From NCBI GenBank assembly GCA_902597095.1, contig CACJWK010000007.1, positions 28,038 to 92,037 of the forward strand: DNA of 64,000 nt, read 5' to 3'. The position numbers and the translations under genes are program-made. Below the pieces are notes generated by a model. The model searched no databases and was not told the origin of the DNA. It was given only the letters and a program-made list of their open reading frames with translations. Below, piece by piece: positions 37,261 to 46,557 of the stretch. Numbering within the stretch: position 1 is the stretch's first letter; the number at the start of each line of letters is the position of its first letter. Source of the DNA: an uncultured Pseudohongiella sp. (GTDB lineage: Bacteria; Pseudomonadota; Gammaproteobacteria; Pseudomonadales; Pseudohongiellaceae).

Positions 37261-37671
37261 ATGATTTATCGAAATCTGCTTGCGTTCCTGTGGCTCCTGT
37301 CTGTGAGTAATCTCTTTGCTGCCGAAGAAGAAGTCCTACTGTTTCTCAGCGACGGCCGCATAGATCTTATGGCAAGTGGCGGCAACGAACCCGGTGCTGA
37401 GGATCTGATCAGACGCTATTATGGGCTTCTCGCAGCACCCACACAGGAAAGGCTTGCAGCGCTTCAAATGCAACTGGCCAATCGCATGGAAGACTATGAG
37501 GTCGCATTCGCAGCAGCCGATACAGCGGAAGTGAATGAAATCTACGCCGATTTGACTCGATTCTGGGCAGAAATCCAGTTAATCCATTATCAGGAATACA
37601 CCAGTGCGGCGATGGATGAATTACAAACTGCCTATGCAGGGCTTTATGAACTGATTGCCGGGTTTGACTGA
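37261..37671 (+). CDS. Small exported helical protein of unknown function
   Basis: 136 residues from the ATG at 37261, with a signal peptide (MIYRNLLAFLWLLSVSNLFA). The mature part is predicted largely helical: EDLIRRYYGLLAAPTQERLAALQMQLANR and AEVNEIYADLTRFWAEIQLIHYQEYTSAAMDEL. No cysteine, heme or metal motif. No family recognised. The longer frame starting at 37213 has no signal and is rejected. It is close behind the PHM-like terminator and convergent with the His/Met-rich gene. Confidence 0.6.
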   Translation: MIYRNLLAFLWLLSVSNLFAAEEEVLLFLSDGRIDLMASGGNEPGAEDLIRRYYGLLAAPTQERLAALQMQLANRMEDYEVAFAAADTAEVNEIYADLTRFWAEIQLIHYQEYTSAAMDELQTAYAGLYELIAGFD

Positions 37672-37695
37672 TCACCGGTCTGAAGCTGACACAAA

Positions 37696-37720
37696 AAAAG
37701 CGAGCCAGTGGCTCGCTTTT
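37696..37720. terminator. Bidirectional terminator between convergent genes
   Basis: AAAAGCGAGCC (37696-37706) pairs perfectly with GGCTCGCTTTT (37710-37720) around a three-base loop; runs of A and T on the flanks suit both directions. Confidence 0.93.
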
Positions 37721-37739
37721 CATCACCTCTGCTCTCTGG

Positions 37740-38915
37740 CTATTGGGGGCCAGACATGATCATCGTGTGGACCATATCCATTGCTTCACGAGAGCGATTG
37801 CGTTCCGATCGACCCAGCTCCCCGATTGCCGGGCCACCCTGATTAAAAATGCCGCCTCTCAGAGCCGAGAGTAAATATTCCATCTCATCCGAGACATTGA
37901 CATCGTCTTTGGTAAACTCATCTGCGACAGCTTCCAGCAATTCGTCGCGATTTTCCAGGTTGGGATAGGCAATGATGTCAGCCACAGCAACCTCAAGCCG
38001 GTTAAGATTATCAATGATTATCGCGGCCTGCGGCGCTTCAGAGTAAAACGACGGCGCGATAGCGGGCGCGCTTGGCATGTCTACCGGTACCGGATACATC
38101 GTCATTCCGGTATCGGAACCGACTTTTGCCCAATAACGCTCAAGCGTAACCGGCACTTTCCCAGCAAACTGGTTATCCAGCTGTCCGACTACGATTGCCT
38201 CTAATGAAGCGAGTTGCAGCCACTGGTTGGTCCACATGAGCGCACTCAGCCGGGGAAAAGCCGTTTTCGCACCTTCCGCATAATCATGGGCCAGATACAG
38301 GTCAGCATGCTTGGGCACTGTAGCCACGGCGTGGCGGGCATCTTCGGTCAGATAAGTTTCGATTGCGGCCTCCACCGAGGCCCGCTTTTGAGATCGAGAA
38401 GTCAAGCCGTCCGCAAAGATGTCTGCAATATCCCGTTCAAACTTGCGACCCCAGGAAAGCACCCGCCAAGCGTGAGTCGGCAAAGAAGCGGATTCCGAAA
38501 AGGCATTTTGTGCAGCCTCATCCGTGTGGCTCTGACGCAACATTTCAGTCAACGCAACCCGGGCCTGCACCTCCAGTTCGTCATAGGGGCTGCCCATATT
38601 CATGGACATCTCACCACCGCCATGTCCCATGTGCGCGTGACCATCCATGTCCTTAGCCATATCAAGGTGCATCTGGACCTCCATCCGCGCCTGCATGGTT
38701 TCTGGGTTGGCATTAATTTCAGCCATCGCATCCAGCAGTGCAGCCTGAGTCACATCAAAGGCGTTATTAAGACTGGCCACCTCCGGGAAGTTTTCGGCCA
38801 GAGCATTAGTCTGGGCGCTGACGGTAGTCGCCAGACCAGCACTCAGCGTGGCGCTCACCGCCAGGGCAAGACCGTGTGTCAGAAATCTTTGAAAAGCTTT
38901 AGTGCTTGTTGGCAT
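37740..38915 (-). CDS. Exported helical protein with a His/Met-rich, copper-like stretch
   Basis: 391 residues from the ATG at 38915 (AAGGA eight bases upstream; the frame opens at 38999). Signal peptide ends VSAQ. At residues 81-108 is a His/Met cluster with H83, H93, H95, H98 and M82, M86, M90, M96, M103, M105, M107, of the sort seen in periplasmic copper carriers. The remainder is mostly helical (for example LNNAFDVTQAALLDAMAEINA and NLNRLEVAVADIIAYP), without a known domain. Its upstream region carries the TTRCA pair also found before a PHM-like gene. A role in copper supply to the PHM-like enzymes is plausible but only inferred. Confidence 0.65.
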   Translation of the reverse strand: MPTSTKAFQRFLTHGLALAVSATLSAGLATTVSAQTNALAENFPEVASLNNAFDVTQAALLDAMAEINANPETMQARMEVQMHLDMAKDMDGHAHMGHGGGEMSMNMGSPYDELEVQARVALTEMLRQSHTDEAAQNAFSESASLPTHAWRVLSWGRKFERDIADIFADGLTSRSQKRASVEAAIETYLTEDARHAVATVPKHADLYLAHDYAEGAKTAFPRLSALMWTNQWLQLASLEAIVVGQLDNQFAGKVPVTLERYWAKVGSDTGMTMYPVPVDMPSAPAIAPSFYSEAPQAAIIIDNLNRLEVAVADIIAYPNLENRDELLEAVADEFTKDDVNVSDEMEYLLSALRGGIFNQGGPAIGELGRSERNRSREAMDMVHTMIMSGPQ

Positions 38916-39074
38916 GATCTGAATCCTTTGCTCGGTGCGTGGGAGCTTGCTAGGGATGCGTTCGATTTTTATCGTAACTATAAATGACAGTGGGAGCATA
39001 AAAGCCCCCGTTAACTAAGTCTACCAATTATCACTGAGGCAAGACCATCAGTTCGCTGTAAACCTTTGATTGTT

Positions 39075-39089
39075 TGCAACAAATTGTAA
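39075..39089 (-). promoter_or_regulatory. TTRCA-N5-TTRCA candidate site upstream of the His/Met-rich gene
   Basis: On the minus strand it reads TTACA-ATTTG-TTGCA, which matches 14 of 15 bases at 34005-34019, including the spacer, and is in the same orientation relative to its gene. It lies 160 bases before the ATG at 38915. Confidence 0.4.
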
Positions 39090-39122
39090 TCACGACCACA
39101 GCAAGGAGCCCATCAAAAGGGG

Positions 39123-39545
39123 TTATTCGACGAAGTGAAAGTCTGCCGGACCGGCACGGCGCACCAGGATCACCGCATCCGCTTCACCCGCGGGGACGGC
39201 CCAGGAGTGAGGCAGCTCTCCCGGTATAACCACGTAGCTTCCCACGGAAAGCGAGTGGGTTTGCTCTTCTAACTGAATAGAGAGTTCACCGGCTACCACC
39301 ACAACATACTCATCATAGCTGTGCCAATGAAGGTCAAAATGCGAGCCCGCCGGGAACATCGCGTAGTAAGTGATCCCGCCCGTATCCGGATCCACACCCT
39401 GACGCGCGGTCCGCACCCCTACCGGGAAGCCGTTGCCACCCCCGGGCGCGCTCCACGGCACGTCCTTCAGATCGATGGCTAATGGTTCTGTTGCCAATGC
39501 GGCTTGTATCAAGCAACATTGAATTAATAAACTAGCAGTCTTCAT
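39123..39545 (-). CDS. Exported cupin-domain protein
   Basis: 140 residues with a signal peptide (about 1-18, cut near ALAT). One cupin barrel: motif 1 is GSHFDLHWHSYDEYVVVVAGEL with three histidines and Glu, motif 2 is GSYVVIPGELPHSW. The metal ligands are kept, so it probably binds a transition metal. Single-domain cupins range from sensors to dioxygenases, so no reaction is given. It stands alone next to the copper-related genes. Confidence 0.8.
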   Translation of the reverse strand: MKTASLLIQCCLIQAALATEPLAIDLKDVPWSAPGGGNGFPVGVRTARQGVDPDTGGITYYAMFPAGSHFDLHWHSYDEYVVVVAGELSIQLEEQTHSLSVGSYVVIPGELPHSWAVPAGEADAVILVRRAGPADFHFVE

Positions 39546-39691
39546 GGGGAGCGCTCATGAGTCAGGGTCGGCTACAGTCTATCCTGCTACAAAAAGCAAA
39601 ACAGCATATTCAGACAATCTTTTATAACCGAAGCCATCGTTCGGTGACTCTAGCAAAAACCTAAATTAACTAGCGGTAGACCAGAGAAAAA

Positions 39692-40876
39692 ATGTCAGAC
39701 ATTGGACCAACTTCAGCTGCCTATGATCTTCAGCGTAACCGCACAGGCCTGACTTTGAGCATTGGTACAGCACTGTTGCTGTATGCCTACTTATTTACCG
39801 ATTTAGGCTGGCGACAGGCAAGCCTGTTTCTGGTCGGCTTGGCGGCCGGCGTCATTCTCTATCACGCAGCTTTCGGCTTTACCGCCGCATGGCGAGAGGT
39901 TGCGCTGACGGGCCGCAGCGCCGGCCTTCGTGCGCAAATGATTATGCTCGGTACTACGGTCCTAATCTTCACCCCATTAATCGCGCAGGGTGAAATATTC
40001 GGCATCGCTGTCCGCGGCAGCGTCGCTCCTGTAAGTCTTGGCGTGGTATGTGGCGCCTTTATCTTCGGCATCGGTATGCAGTTGGGCGGGGGATGTGCCT
40101 CTGGCACGCTGTTCACTGCCGGTAGCGGAAATTTACGCATGCTGGTCACGCTGGCAGGGTTTATTGCCGGTTCAGTAATCGGAACCTATCACTGGCAAAA
40201 CTGGCAGGGCGTGCCCGGCTTTGAGCCGATTGCGCTGTCCGCTCAATTCAGCGCTTTCGGCGGGATTCTGATCAGTCTGCTGCTGTTTGCATCGGTCTAC
40301 CTGATTGCGGCGGCCTACGAGAAACGTATACACGGCGATGTCATGGCGACCACACGTATCACCTCTCCCTCTTTGTTGCGAGGGCCCTGGCCGCTATTGG
40401 CCGGAGCGCTCGCACTGGCCGCAATTAATGTGGCGACTCTGATACTGGCCGGACGACCCTGGGGAGTCACTGCCAGCTTTGCTCTGTGGGGCGCGAAACT
40501 ACTTGGCGCGGTCGGTATCGATATATCGCACTGGGCTTACTGGGCCCGCCCCGGGCTCAGTACGACATTATCCAACAGCGTGTTTCACGATATTTCTTCT
40601 GTCATGAATCTCGGCATCATGCTGGGCGCGCTGGCAGCCGCCAGCCTTGCCAACAGGTTCTCACCGTCTTTTCGCATCCCGGCACGGTCCCTGCTAGCCG
40701 CAGTATTGGGCGGATTGCTGCTTGGCTACGGTGCCCGGATTGCCTACGGCTGCAATATCGGCGCCTATTTTGGTGGTATTTCTTCCACAAGCCTGCACGG
40801 ATGGTTGTGGTTTGCGGCGGCTTTTGCCGGCAGTAGCCTTGGCGCCCGACTCAGACCATGGTTCGGTCTAAGCTGA
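39692..40876 (+). CDS. YeeE/YedE-family membrane transporter
   Basis: 394 residues with about ten membrane segments in two halves. Each half holds the family's cysteine loop: IGMQLGGGCASGTLFTAG in the first and GARIAYGCNIGAYFGGISSTSLHGW in the second. Characterised members (TsuA) import thiosulfate, and others are linked to selenium or sulfur delivery. ModE follows after 25 bases and probably shares its transcript; sulfur supply could connect to molybdenum cofactor maturation, but this is inference. Confidence 0.85.
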   Translation: MSDIGPTSAAYDLQRNRTGLTLSIGTALLLYAYLFTDLGWRQASLFLVGLAAGVILYHAAFGFTAAWREVALTGRSAGLRAQMIMLGTTVLIFTPLIAQGEIFGIAVRGSVAPVSLGVVCGAFIFGIGMQLGGGCASGTLFTAGSGNLRMLVTLAGFIAGSVIGTYHWQNWQGVPGFEPIALSAQFSAFGGILISLLLFASVYLIAAAYEKRIHGDVMATTRITSPSLLRGPWPLLAGALALAAINVATLILAGRPWGVTASFALWGAKLLGAVGIDISHWAYWARPGLSTTLSNSVFHDISSVMNLGIMLGALAAASLANRFSPSFRIPARSLLAAVLGGLLLGYGARIAYGCNIGAYFGGISSTSLHGWLWFAAAFAGSSLGARLRPWFGLS

Positions 40877-40901
40877 GCGCGAAGCGACTATTAACTACAC
40901 C

Positions 40902-41711
40902 ATGAAATCTGTCCCGCCCAAGCGTTCCGGCCTGAAGGGAGACCTGTTTCTTCAACAAGGTGAACAGCAATCATTTTCTCAACATCAGATTTCACTGCTG
41001 GGCGCGATAGTCAGCGCCGGGTCCATCAGCGGAGCGGCACGCCTCATTGGTATCAGCTATAAGACGGCCTGGGATCGGATTGACGCCATGAACAATCTTT
41101 CCACCAGACCGCTGGTGATTCGCTCTGCCGGAGGGGCCAAGGGAGGCGGCACAGAATTAACCGAATTTGGACGACAGGTGCTCTCAGGCTTCAACGCCTT
41201 GCAAGAGGAGCATGCAGAATTCGTAGAGCGGCTCAGCGAGAAAGTGCAGCACGTAGAAGATGTCGCTCAATTCCTGCATTCGGGACAGCTTAAATCCAGC
41301 GCGAGAAACCAGTATCGCGGTCACGTCACGCGCATTTCCCAGGGTGCTGTGAACAGCGAGATTGAACTGGCTTTGAGCGATGCAATCAGCCTCATTGCGA
41401 TAATCACTAACGACAGCGCAGAGCGCATGGAGCTGGAACAGGGCTGTGAGTCTCTGGCGCTGATCAAGTCCTCCTGGGTATTACTCAGCGTGGATCTTGC
41501 TATCAGGACCAGCGCCCGAAATCAGCTAAACGGAGTGGTGAGCCAGATCACGCGGGGCGAAGTGAATGCAGAAGTCACTCTGGATCTGGGTGATGGGAAA
41601 ACCATAACGGCCATGGTTACAACCCCGAGCATTGAAGAACTTGAACTCAAGCTCGGCAAACCTGCCTGCGCGTTATTTAAGGCATCTTCAGTCATCTTAA
41701 TGCGGGCATGA
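40902..41711 (+). CDS. modE: ModE-type molybdate-responsive regulator
   Basis: 269 residues. The N-terminal winged-helix domain (about 15-115) contains SISGAARLIGISYKTAWDRIDAMN, the DNA-recognition segment typical of ModE, and GGAKGGGTELTEFG. The C-terminal part has two Mop/TOBE repeats, each starting SARNQYRGHVTRISQGAVNSEIEL or SARNQLNGVVSQITRGEVNAEVTL, which bind molybdate. Full ModE length. It faces the modB/modC genes, whose promoter region contains a matching operator. Confidence 0.93.
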   Translation: MKSVPPKRSGLKGDLFLQQGEQQSFSQHQISLLGAIVSAGSISGAARLIGISYKTAWDRIDAMNNLSTRPLVIRSAGGAKGGGTELTEFGRQVLSGFNALQEEHAEFVERLSEKVQHVEDVAQFLHSGQLKSSARNQYRGHVTRISQGAVNSEIELALSDAISLIAIITNDSAERMELEQGCESLALIKSSWVLLSVDLAIRTSARNQLNGVVSQITRGEVNAEVTLDLGDGKTITAMVTTPSIEELELKLGKPACALFKASSVILMRA

Positions 41712-41731
41712 AGTCTGACGCGCGATTTCGA

Positions 41732-42853
41732 TCAATGCAGAACAGCCACAGATTTAATCTGCACCCAGAGCTGCTGATTCTGACAAAGCCTGAGCTGAAA
41801 AGCCGACTTTTTCGAAATTCGTGCCAGTAACATGGCATCTCCCACCGCCAGTCGTATCAGCAGCATAGCGCGGTCTGTATCATCCGCCATACCAATCACC
41901 GTGGCCGGCAACCTGTTCAAAATACTGCTTGCCTGCTCATCGGCAAGAGACAGGCTTACGTCTCGAGCAAGGATTCTGATGCGAGTGCACTGGCCAATCG
42001 CTTCTCCGCTGTCCCTGAGCCATAAATGGCCGCCGTTAAAATCCACCCTCAACAGCTGCCATTGCGAGTCACGTTCAGTGACGGTGCCCTCCACCACGGC
42101 TCCGGCCTCCTCGCCCAGCATCCTGGGCACATCGAGCCGCGTCAGAACCTCATCGACCGGGCCGCTGGCCCCAACCCGGCCCTTTTCCATAATCAACAGA
42201 TCATCTGCCAGACGGGTGACTTCATCTAATGCATGAGTGACGTAGACAATGGGAAGATCCAGTTCCGACTTAAGGCGATCGAGAAAAGGCAGAATCTCCC
42301 GCTTGCGCGTCTGATCCAGAGCAGCCAGAGGCTCGTCCATCAACAAAAGTTCGGGACTGACCAGTAAGGCTCGGGCTATGGCGACGCGCTGGCGTTCCCC
42401 GCCGGACAGCTGAGCTGGTTTCTGGGGCAACAATTGATCAATTTCCAGAAATTCTGTGATCTCTTCGATTTGCTCCGGCCCGAGTCTCTCAGGTGCCCGC
42501 TTGCTTGCAAATTCCAAGTTGCCCGCAACGCTTAAGTGCTCGAACAGGCTTGCCTCCTGGAAAACGAATCCGACAGGACGCTGATGCGCCTGCAAAGAAC
42601 CTGCCTGATCATGCCACGCAACCCCGTTCACTCGTAACACTCCGCTGTGGATAGGCTGCAGACCGGCCAGCGCCCGTAGCAAAGTGGTTTTACCGCAACC
42701 GGATGGACCAAATACCGCGGTGACCCCGCGGGTGGCGAGCTGCTCGTCAATGACAAGCTCAAAGCGCGGTGCTCCTGCAGAACGCAGGGGGTCCGACAGC
42801 TTCACGCTAAATTTAGCTTCTATCAGCTGGTTGTGATCGGGTGCCTTGCTCAT
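41732..42853 (-). CDS. modC: Molybdate ABC transporter ATPase ModC
   Basis: 373 residues from the ATG at 42853 (a GTG one codon earlier is less likely). Walker A FGPSGCGKTT, signature LSGGERQRVAIARAL and Walker B LLLMDEPLAALD are complete. A C-terminal TOBE/Mop domain (about 290-370) is typical of ModC. It energises molybdate import with ModB. It is 14 bases downstream of modB in one operon. Confidence 0.92.
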   Translation of the reverse strand: MSKAPDHNQLIEAKFSVKLSDPLRSAGAPRFELVIDEQLATRGVTAVFGPSGCGKTTLLRALAGLQPIHSGVLRVNGVAWHDQAGSLQAHQRPVGFVFQEASLFEHLSVAGNLEFASKRAPERLGPEQIEEITEFLEIDQLLPQKPAQLSGGERQRVAIARALLVSPELLLMDEPLAALDQTRKREILPFLDRLKSELDLPIVYVTHALDEVTRLADDLLIMEKGRVGASGPVDEVLTRLDVPRMLGEEAGAVVEGTVTERDSQWQLLRVDFNGGHLWLRDSGEAIGQCTRIRILARDVSLSLADEQASSILNRLPATVIGMADDTDRAMLLIRLAVGDAMLLARISKKSAFQLRLCQNQQLWVQIKSVAVLH

Positions 42854-42867
42854 CACATCAACATGAT

Positions 42868-43563
42868 TCAGCTGCGAAGTTGCAGGCTGCCCGCAGCTGC
42901 CTTGTCGGAAGTCAGATACAGCAGGAGCAAAATGAGGAATGAAAAGACGATCATGCCCCCTGCCAACCAGTGGGCCTGCGCATAATCCAGCGCCTCAACA
43001 TGATCATAGATCTGCACCGAAACCACGCGGGTTTCGCCGGGAATATTGCCCCCTATCATGAGCACCACGCCAAATTCCCCGAGCGTATGCGCAAAGCCCA
43101 ATACACTGGCAGAGATAAACCCGGGCAACGCCATCGGCAGAACAATATAGAAAAATCGATCCCAAGCACCCGCGCGAAGGGTCGCGGCCATCTCTAGTGG
43201 ACGTTGCCCGATGGCAGCAAACGCATTCTGCAGTGGCTGCACAACGAAAGGCAGGGAATAGCACACAGACCCCACCACCAACCCCCAGAATGTGAAAGGC
43301 AGCGTTCCCAGGCCGAGGGATTCAGTCAAATGGCCGACCGGCCCGGTCGGGCTCATGGCCATGAGCAGATAGAATCCCAGAACGGTAGGCGGCAGGACCA
43401 AAGGCAAAGCTACGATCGCCGCAACAGGGCCTTTTAGCCAGGACCCGGTACGCGCAAGCCACCATGCCAGTGGCGTGCCCAACAGCAGCAAAATACAAGT
43501 TGTCACGGTTGCCAGTTGCAGACTGAGACTGATTGCGGCCCAGTCGGCTGTGCTCAGAGGCAT
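42868..43563 (-). CDS. modB: Molybdate ABC transporter permease ModB
   Basis: 231 residues with five or six membrane segments. The EAA-like loop [24 protein letters not shown] and the [22 protein letters not shown] segment are typical ModB features. The ATG at 43563 has a strong GGAGGG ribosome site. It is the first gene of a modBC operon; a ModE box lies 27 bases upstream. No modA is adjacent. Confidence 0.92.
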   Translation of the reverse strand: MPLSTADWAAISLSLQLATVTTCILLLLGTPLAWWLARTGSWLKGPVAAIVALPLVLPPTVLGFYLLMAMSPTGPVGHLTESLGLGTLPFTFWGLVVGSVCYSLPFVVQPLQNAFAAIGQRPLEMAATLRAGAWDRFFYIVLPMALPGFISASVLGFAHTLGEFGVVLMIGGNIPGETRVVSVQIYDHVEALDYAQAHWLAGGMIVFSFLILLLLYLTSDKAAAGSLQLRS

Positions 43564-43590
43564 AATCCCTCCGGAAAAGCTGAATAATTT

Positions 43591-43614
43591 CGTTGTATAG
43601 CATTATATATAACG
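43591..43614 (-). promoter_or_regulatory. ModE operator before modB
   Basis: Half-sites CGTTGTATA (43591-43599) and TATATAACG (43606-43614) flank six bases. This fits the ModE consensus CGnTATATA-N6-8-TAnnTAACG with one mismatch. It lies just upstream of modB, so molybdate-bound ModE should repress modBC. Position and match together make this one of the better supported sites. Confidence 0.85.
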
Positions 43615-43724
43615 CGTAGCAAGATTTAACTGCGTAATATCAACATATTAGACTTTAACTAATAGCGCTAACGCCCCGGAAAGACTTGCTATCATGACCA
43701 AATCAGGTTCAATGGAGTTGAAAT

Positions 43725-44321
43725 ATGTCACTGGCGCTTTTCAGTGTTGGCTATGCCACCAAACCTCTGGATGTGTTCCTGCAACAACTCCACCAGTACA
43801 ACATTGACACCGTCGCCGACATTCGATCTGTCCCCTACAGCAGCGCATTTCATGACTACGCGAGAGAACCGCTGCAGCGGATCCTGACAGCAGCCGAGCT
43901 GCACTATGTTTACCTGGGTAAAGAACTGGGGCCCCGCTCACACGACCCCGGGCATTATGATGAGACGGGACAAGTACAGTTTGACCGCCTGAGACGGGGA
44001 CCGGATTTTCTCTCCGGTATAGCGCGATTGCGTAATGGCCTCAGTAAAGGACTCAAGATTGCACTGATGTGCGCAGAAAAAGATGCCGCCTTCTGCCACC
44101 GCAGCCTGTTGGTCGGCTACCACCTGCTGCATGAGGAAAATCTGGAAGTCCAACATCTGACCTTCAGCGGCGAGCTGGAGTCGCAGACTGTGCTCGAAAA
44201 AAGACTGATTTCCATCCATGAACTGGAGCAGGATCTCTTTCTGGCTGAGGGAGAGCAAGCGGCCGAGGCTTACCGGCAGCAATTGATCAAACACAGCTAC
44301 CGCAAGTCTGGAGCCACCTAG
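43725..44321 (+). CDS. DUF488 domain protein
   Basis: 198 residues. The opening ALFSVGYATKPLDVFLQQLHQYNIDTVADIRSVPYS and later LMCAEKDAAFCHRSLLVGYHL are characteristic of DUF488, with a conserved Cys-x3-Asp and Cys-His-Arg. The function is unknown; the cysteines and histidine suggest a catalytic or nucleotide-related role. It is divergent from modB and shares the 160-base region with the ModE box. Confidence 0.88.
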   Translation: MSLALFSVGYATKPLDVFLQQLHQYNIDTVADIRSVPYSSAFHDYAREPLQRILTAAELHYVYLGKELGPRSHDPGHYDETGQVQFDRLRRGPDFLSGIARLRNGLSKGLKIALMCAEKDAAFCHRSLLVGYHLLHEENLEVQHLTFSGELESQTVLEKRLISIHELEQDLFLAEGEQAAEAYRQQLIKHSYRKSGAT

Positions 44322-44376
44322 CGATTCCGCCGGAGTATTGCCTGCCCGCGCTCGCAGGGTTCAGACAGGTCAGGCC

Positions 44377-46416
44377 TCACTCCTGGTCGGCGATTCGATA
44401 ACGCGCAAACCATGCAAGAATATTGTCTACCTTGGCGATTTGGTGAGAGGGGCGACTAGCAATGCCATGGGATGCTTCTGGCACCCGTACCATAGCTGTA
44501 TCGACCTGTCGCAGTTTCAGTGCCTGAAAATACTGCTCAGTCTCAGCAATCGGCGTGCGATAGTCTGCCTCTCCCGTGAGCAAAAGAGTCGGTGTGGTGA
44601 CATTCCCCACAAGCGACAGCGGTGAACGGGCCCAGTAAGCGTCAAAATCTTCCCAAGGCAACTGCTCGAACCAGTAGCGGGTCACCCCTTCTGGAATATC
44701 GCTGTACAAAGCATGGCTTATCCAGTTAATCACCGGCTTGGCAACCGCCGCCGCGGCAAAACGGTCTGTGTTACCGACAATCCACGCCGTCAGTACACCG
44801 CCTCCGGATCCGCCGGTCACGAAGAGCTGGTCCTCGTCAATGAAACCCATATCGATCACTGCATCGACTCCCGACATAAGATCGTCATAATCCTGACTGG
44901 GATAATTGTGATGAATCTCATTCGCAAATTCGTAACCATAGCTGGTGGACCCTCTAGGGTTGGTGTAGAGGACAACATAACCAGCTGCCGCATAGAGCTG
45001 CACTTCCGTTGAAAAATGAGGCCCATAGGCAGTAAAAGGCCCTCCATGAATTTCCAGCAGCAGCGGATACTCCTGCGCCTCGTCGAATCCTGGCGGGGTT
45101 ACCAGCCAACCATAAATATCATGATCACCTACTGAGGAGCGCCAGCTGATTTCTCTTACCTCGCCAAGCGTTTTGTGATCGAGAAGGTCAGCGTTGAGGT
45201 CGGTAAGCCGAATCGCGGTGCCGTCATGCCCCAGTGCCACGTCTGCCGGACGTTGCGGCCCACCTGCTGTATACGCGAAGGCACCATTGGCTGCCACGCT
45301 GACGCTTCCGCTTGTATAGGGGCGCGAGATGCCTGCACTGCCAACATCAGAGACAAGCGAGCGCAGGTTACCTTCCATATCCACAGAGGCGATCTGGCGC
45401 TGACCGAAATCATCGAATGAGATCAACAGCTGGCTGGAGCTTCCTGCCCATTCGACCGAGTCAATCGACCTGTCCAGGCCCTCAGTAAGCTGCGTGATCT
45501 GACCACTGTTCAAGTCGAGAATACTGACCTGCGCATTGTGATAACCCATTAACCGGTCTTCATAGCCCAGATAGGCCAGACGACTGCCATCGGGAGAGAG
45601 ACTGGGGGCATAATCCGGCCCTTGCCGGTCAGTTAACTGTCGCATTTCTCCTGAACGGGTATTCAGCGACCACAAGTCACTGTTACGCGCGCGCTCCCGC
45701 CAGTCTTCATTACGATTGGCTGAGAAAATGATTTCATTCCCGTCAGGCGTCCAGTCTAGTGTACCTCCGTAATTAAACTCGCCTTGAGTGATCTGTCGCG
45801 GCGTTCCACCATCGGCCGGCAGCAGGAAGATCTGAGAGTAACCGGACTCAAGGTAACCGCGTCCGTCAGCACGATAATTCAGATCACTGATGACCCTGAC
45901 CCCCGGCGCCCAATCAGCACCCTCGGGCCTGGCAGGCGCAGTCGCGAGCTGATCCTGCTCAGTGGCAACCAGCGCTGAAAAAGCTATCTGGGAATCGTCT
46001 GGAGACCAGGAAATCCCGACTGGTGCATTCTGCAGATTACTCAACAGCGCCGTCTGTCCGGTGTCCATCCAACGTACATAGAGCTGCGGCCCCCTGCCCT
46101 CTGCGCTGGACACATAGGCCAGACGGTTCCCGTCATTAGACCAGCGCGGGCTGGAATAAGAGGCAGTGCCCGACATGAGAGGCCGGTGATCAGCGCCATC
46201 AGAACTGACCATCCAGATATTGCTGCGGGCACGATCAGTCATGATGTCATTGGCGGTTCTAACGTAAGCAATCTGGGTCCCGTCTGGCGAAATCTGAGGA
46301 TCCGCCGCAACTTCCAGTCCAAAGACATCGGTGTTAATGAAAGTATCTAGGTGACCATCTGCACTCGCGAAAGCGCCCACCAGTGCAGTTATTGTCAGCA
46401 GGATAAGCCGCATCAT
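44377..46416 (-). CDS. Exported S9-family (prolyl oligopeptidase-type) serine peptidase
   Basis: 680 residues from the ATG at 46416 (GGAG six bases upstream; the frame extends to 46509). A short signal peptide (LILLTITALVGAFASA) is followed by TolB/WD40-like propeller repeats (for example PQISPDGTQIAYVRT and LSPDGSRLAYLGY), then an alpha/beta hydrolase domain with nucleophile S537 in TGGSGGGVLTAW, Asp in LLLTGEADYRTP and His in PEASHGI. It is predicted to cut short peptides in the periplasm. The next gene upstream is a separate unit with its own terminator. Confidence 0.9.
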   Translation of the reverse strand: MMRLILLTITALVGAFASADGHLDTFINTDVFGLEVAADPQISPDGTQIAYVRTANDIMTDRARSNIWMVSSDGADHRPLMSGTASYSSPRWSNDGNRLAYVSSAEGRGPQLYVRWMDTGQTALLSNLQNAPVGISWSPDDSQIAFSALVATEQDQLATAPARPEGADWAPGVRVISDLNYRADGRGYLESGYSQIFLLPADGGTPRQITQGEFNYGGTLDWTPDGNEIIFSANRNEDWRERARNSDLWSLNTRSGEMRQLTDRQGPDYAPSLSPDGSRLAYLGYEDRLMGYHNAQVSILDLNSGQITQLTEGLDRSIDSVEWAGSSSQLLISFDDFGQRQIASVDMEGNLRSLVSDVGSAGISRPYTSGSVSVAANGAFAYTAGGPQRPADVALGHDGTAIRLTDLNADLLDHKTLGEVREISWRSSVGDHDIYGWLVTPPGFDEAQEYPLLLEIHGGPFTAYGPHFSTEVQLYAAAGYVVLYTNPRGSTSYGYEFANEIHHNYPSQDYDDLMSGVDAVIDMGFIDEDQLFVTGGSGGGVLTAWIVGNTDRFAAAAVAKPVINWISHALYSDIPEGVTRYWFEQLPWEDFDAYWARSPLSLVGNVTTPTLLLTGEADYRTPIAETEQYFQALKLRQVDTAMVRVPEASHGIASRPSHQIAKVDNILAWFARYRIADQE

Positions 46417-46500
46417 AAGAATCTCCGGATAATGCGCTCGCATCACCGAGCGAAGCCAAAAACAATGCCGCTCAGACAGGTGCACCTGCCTGTAACGAAA

Positions 46501-46532
46501 AGAGCCCAACCGGCAGCCTGCCAGTTGGGCTC
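46501..46532 (-). terminator. Rho-independent terminator after secreted family member 3
   Basis: AGAGCCCAAC (46501-46510) pairs with GTTGGGCTCT (46523-46532), with an inner GGCAG/CTGCC extension; Ts follow on the minus strand. Confidence 0.9.
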
Positions 46533-46557
46533 TGAGACAAGTGTTTGATTCAGACCG

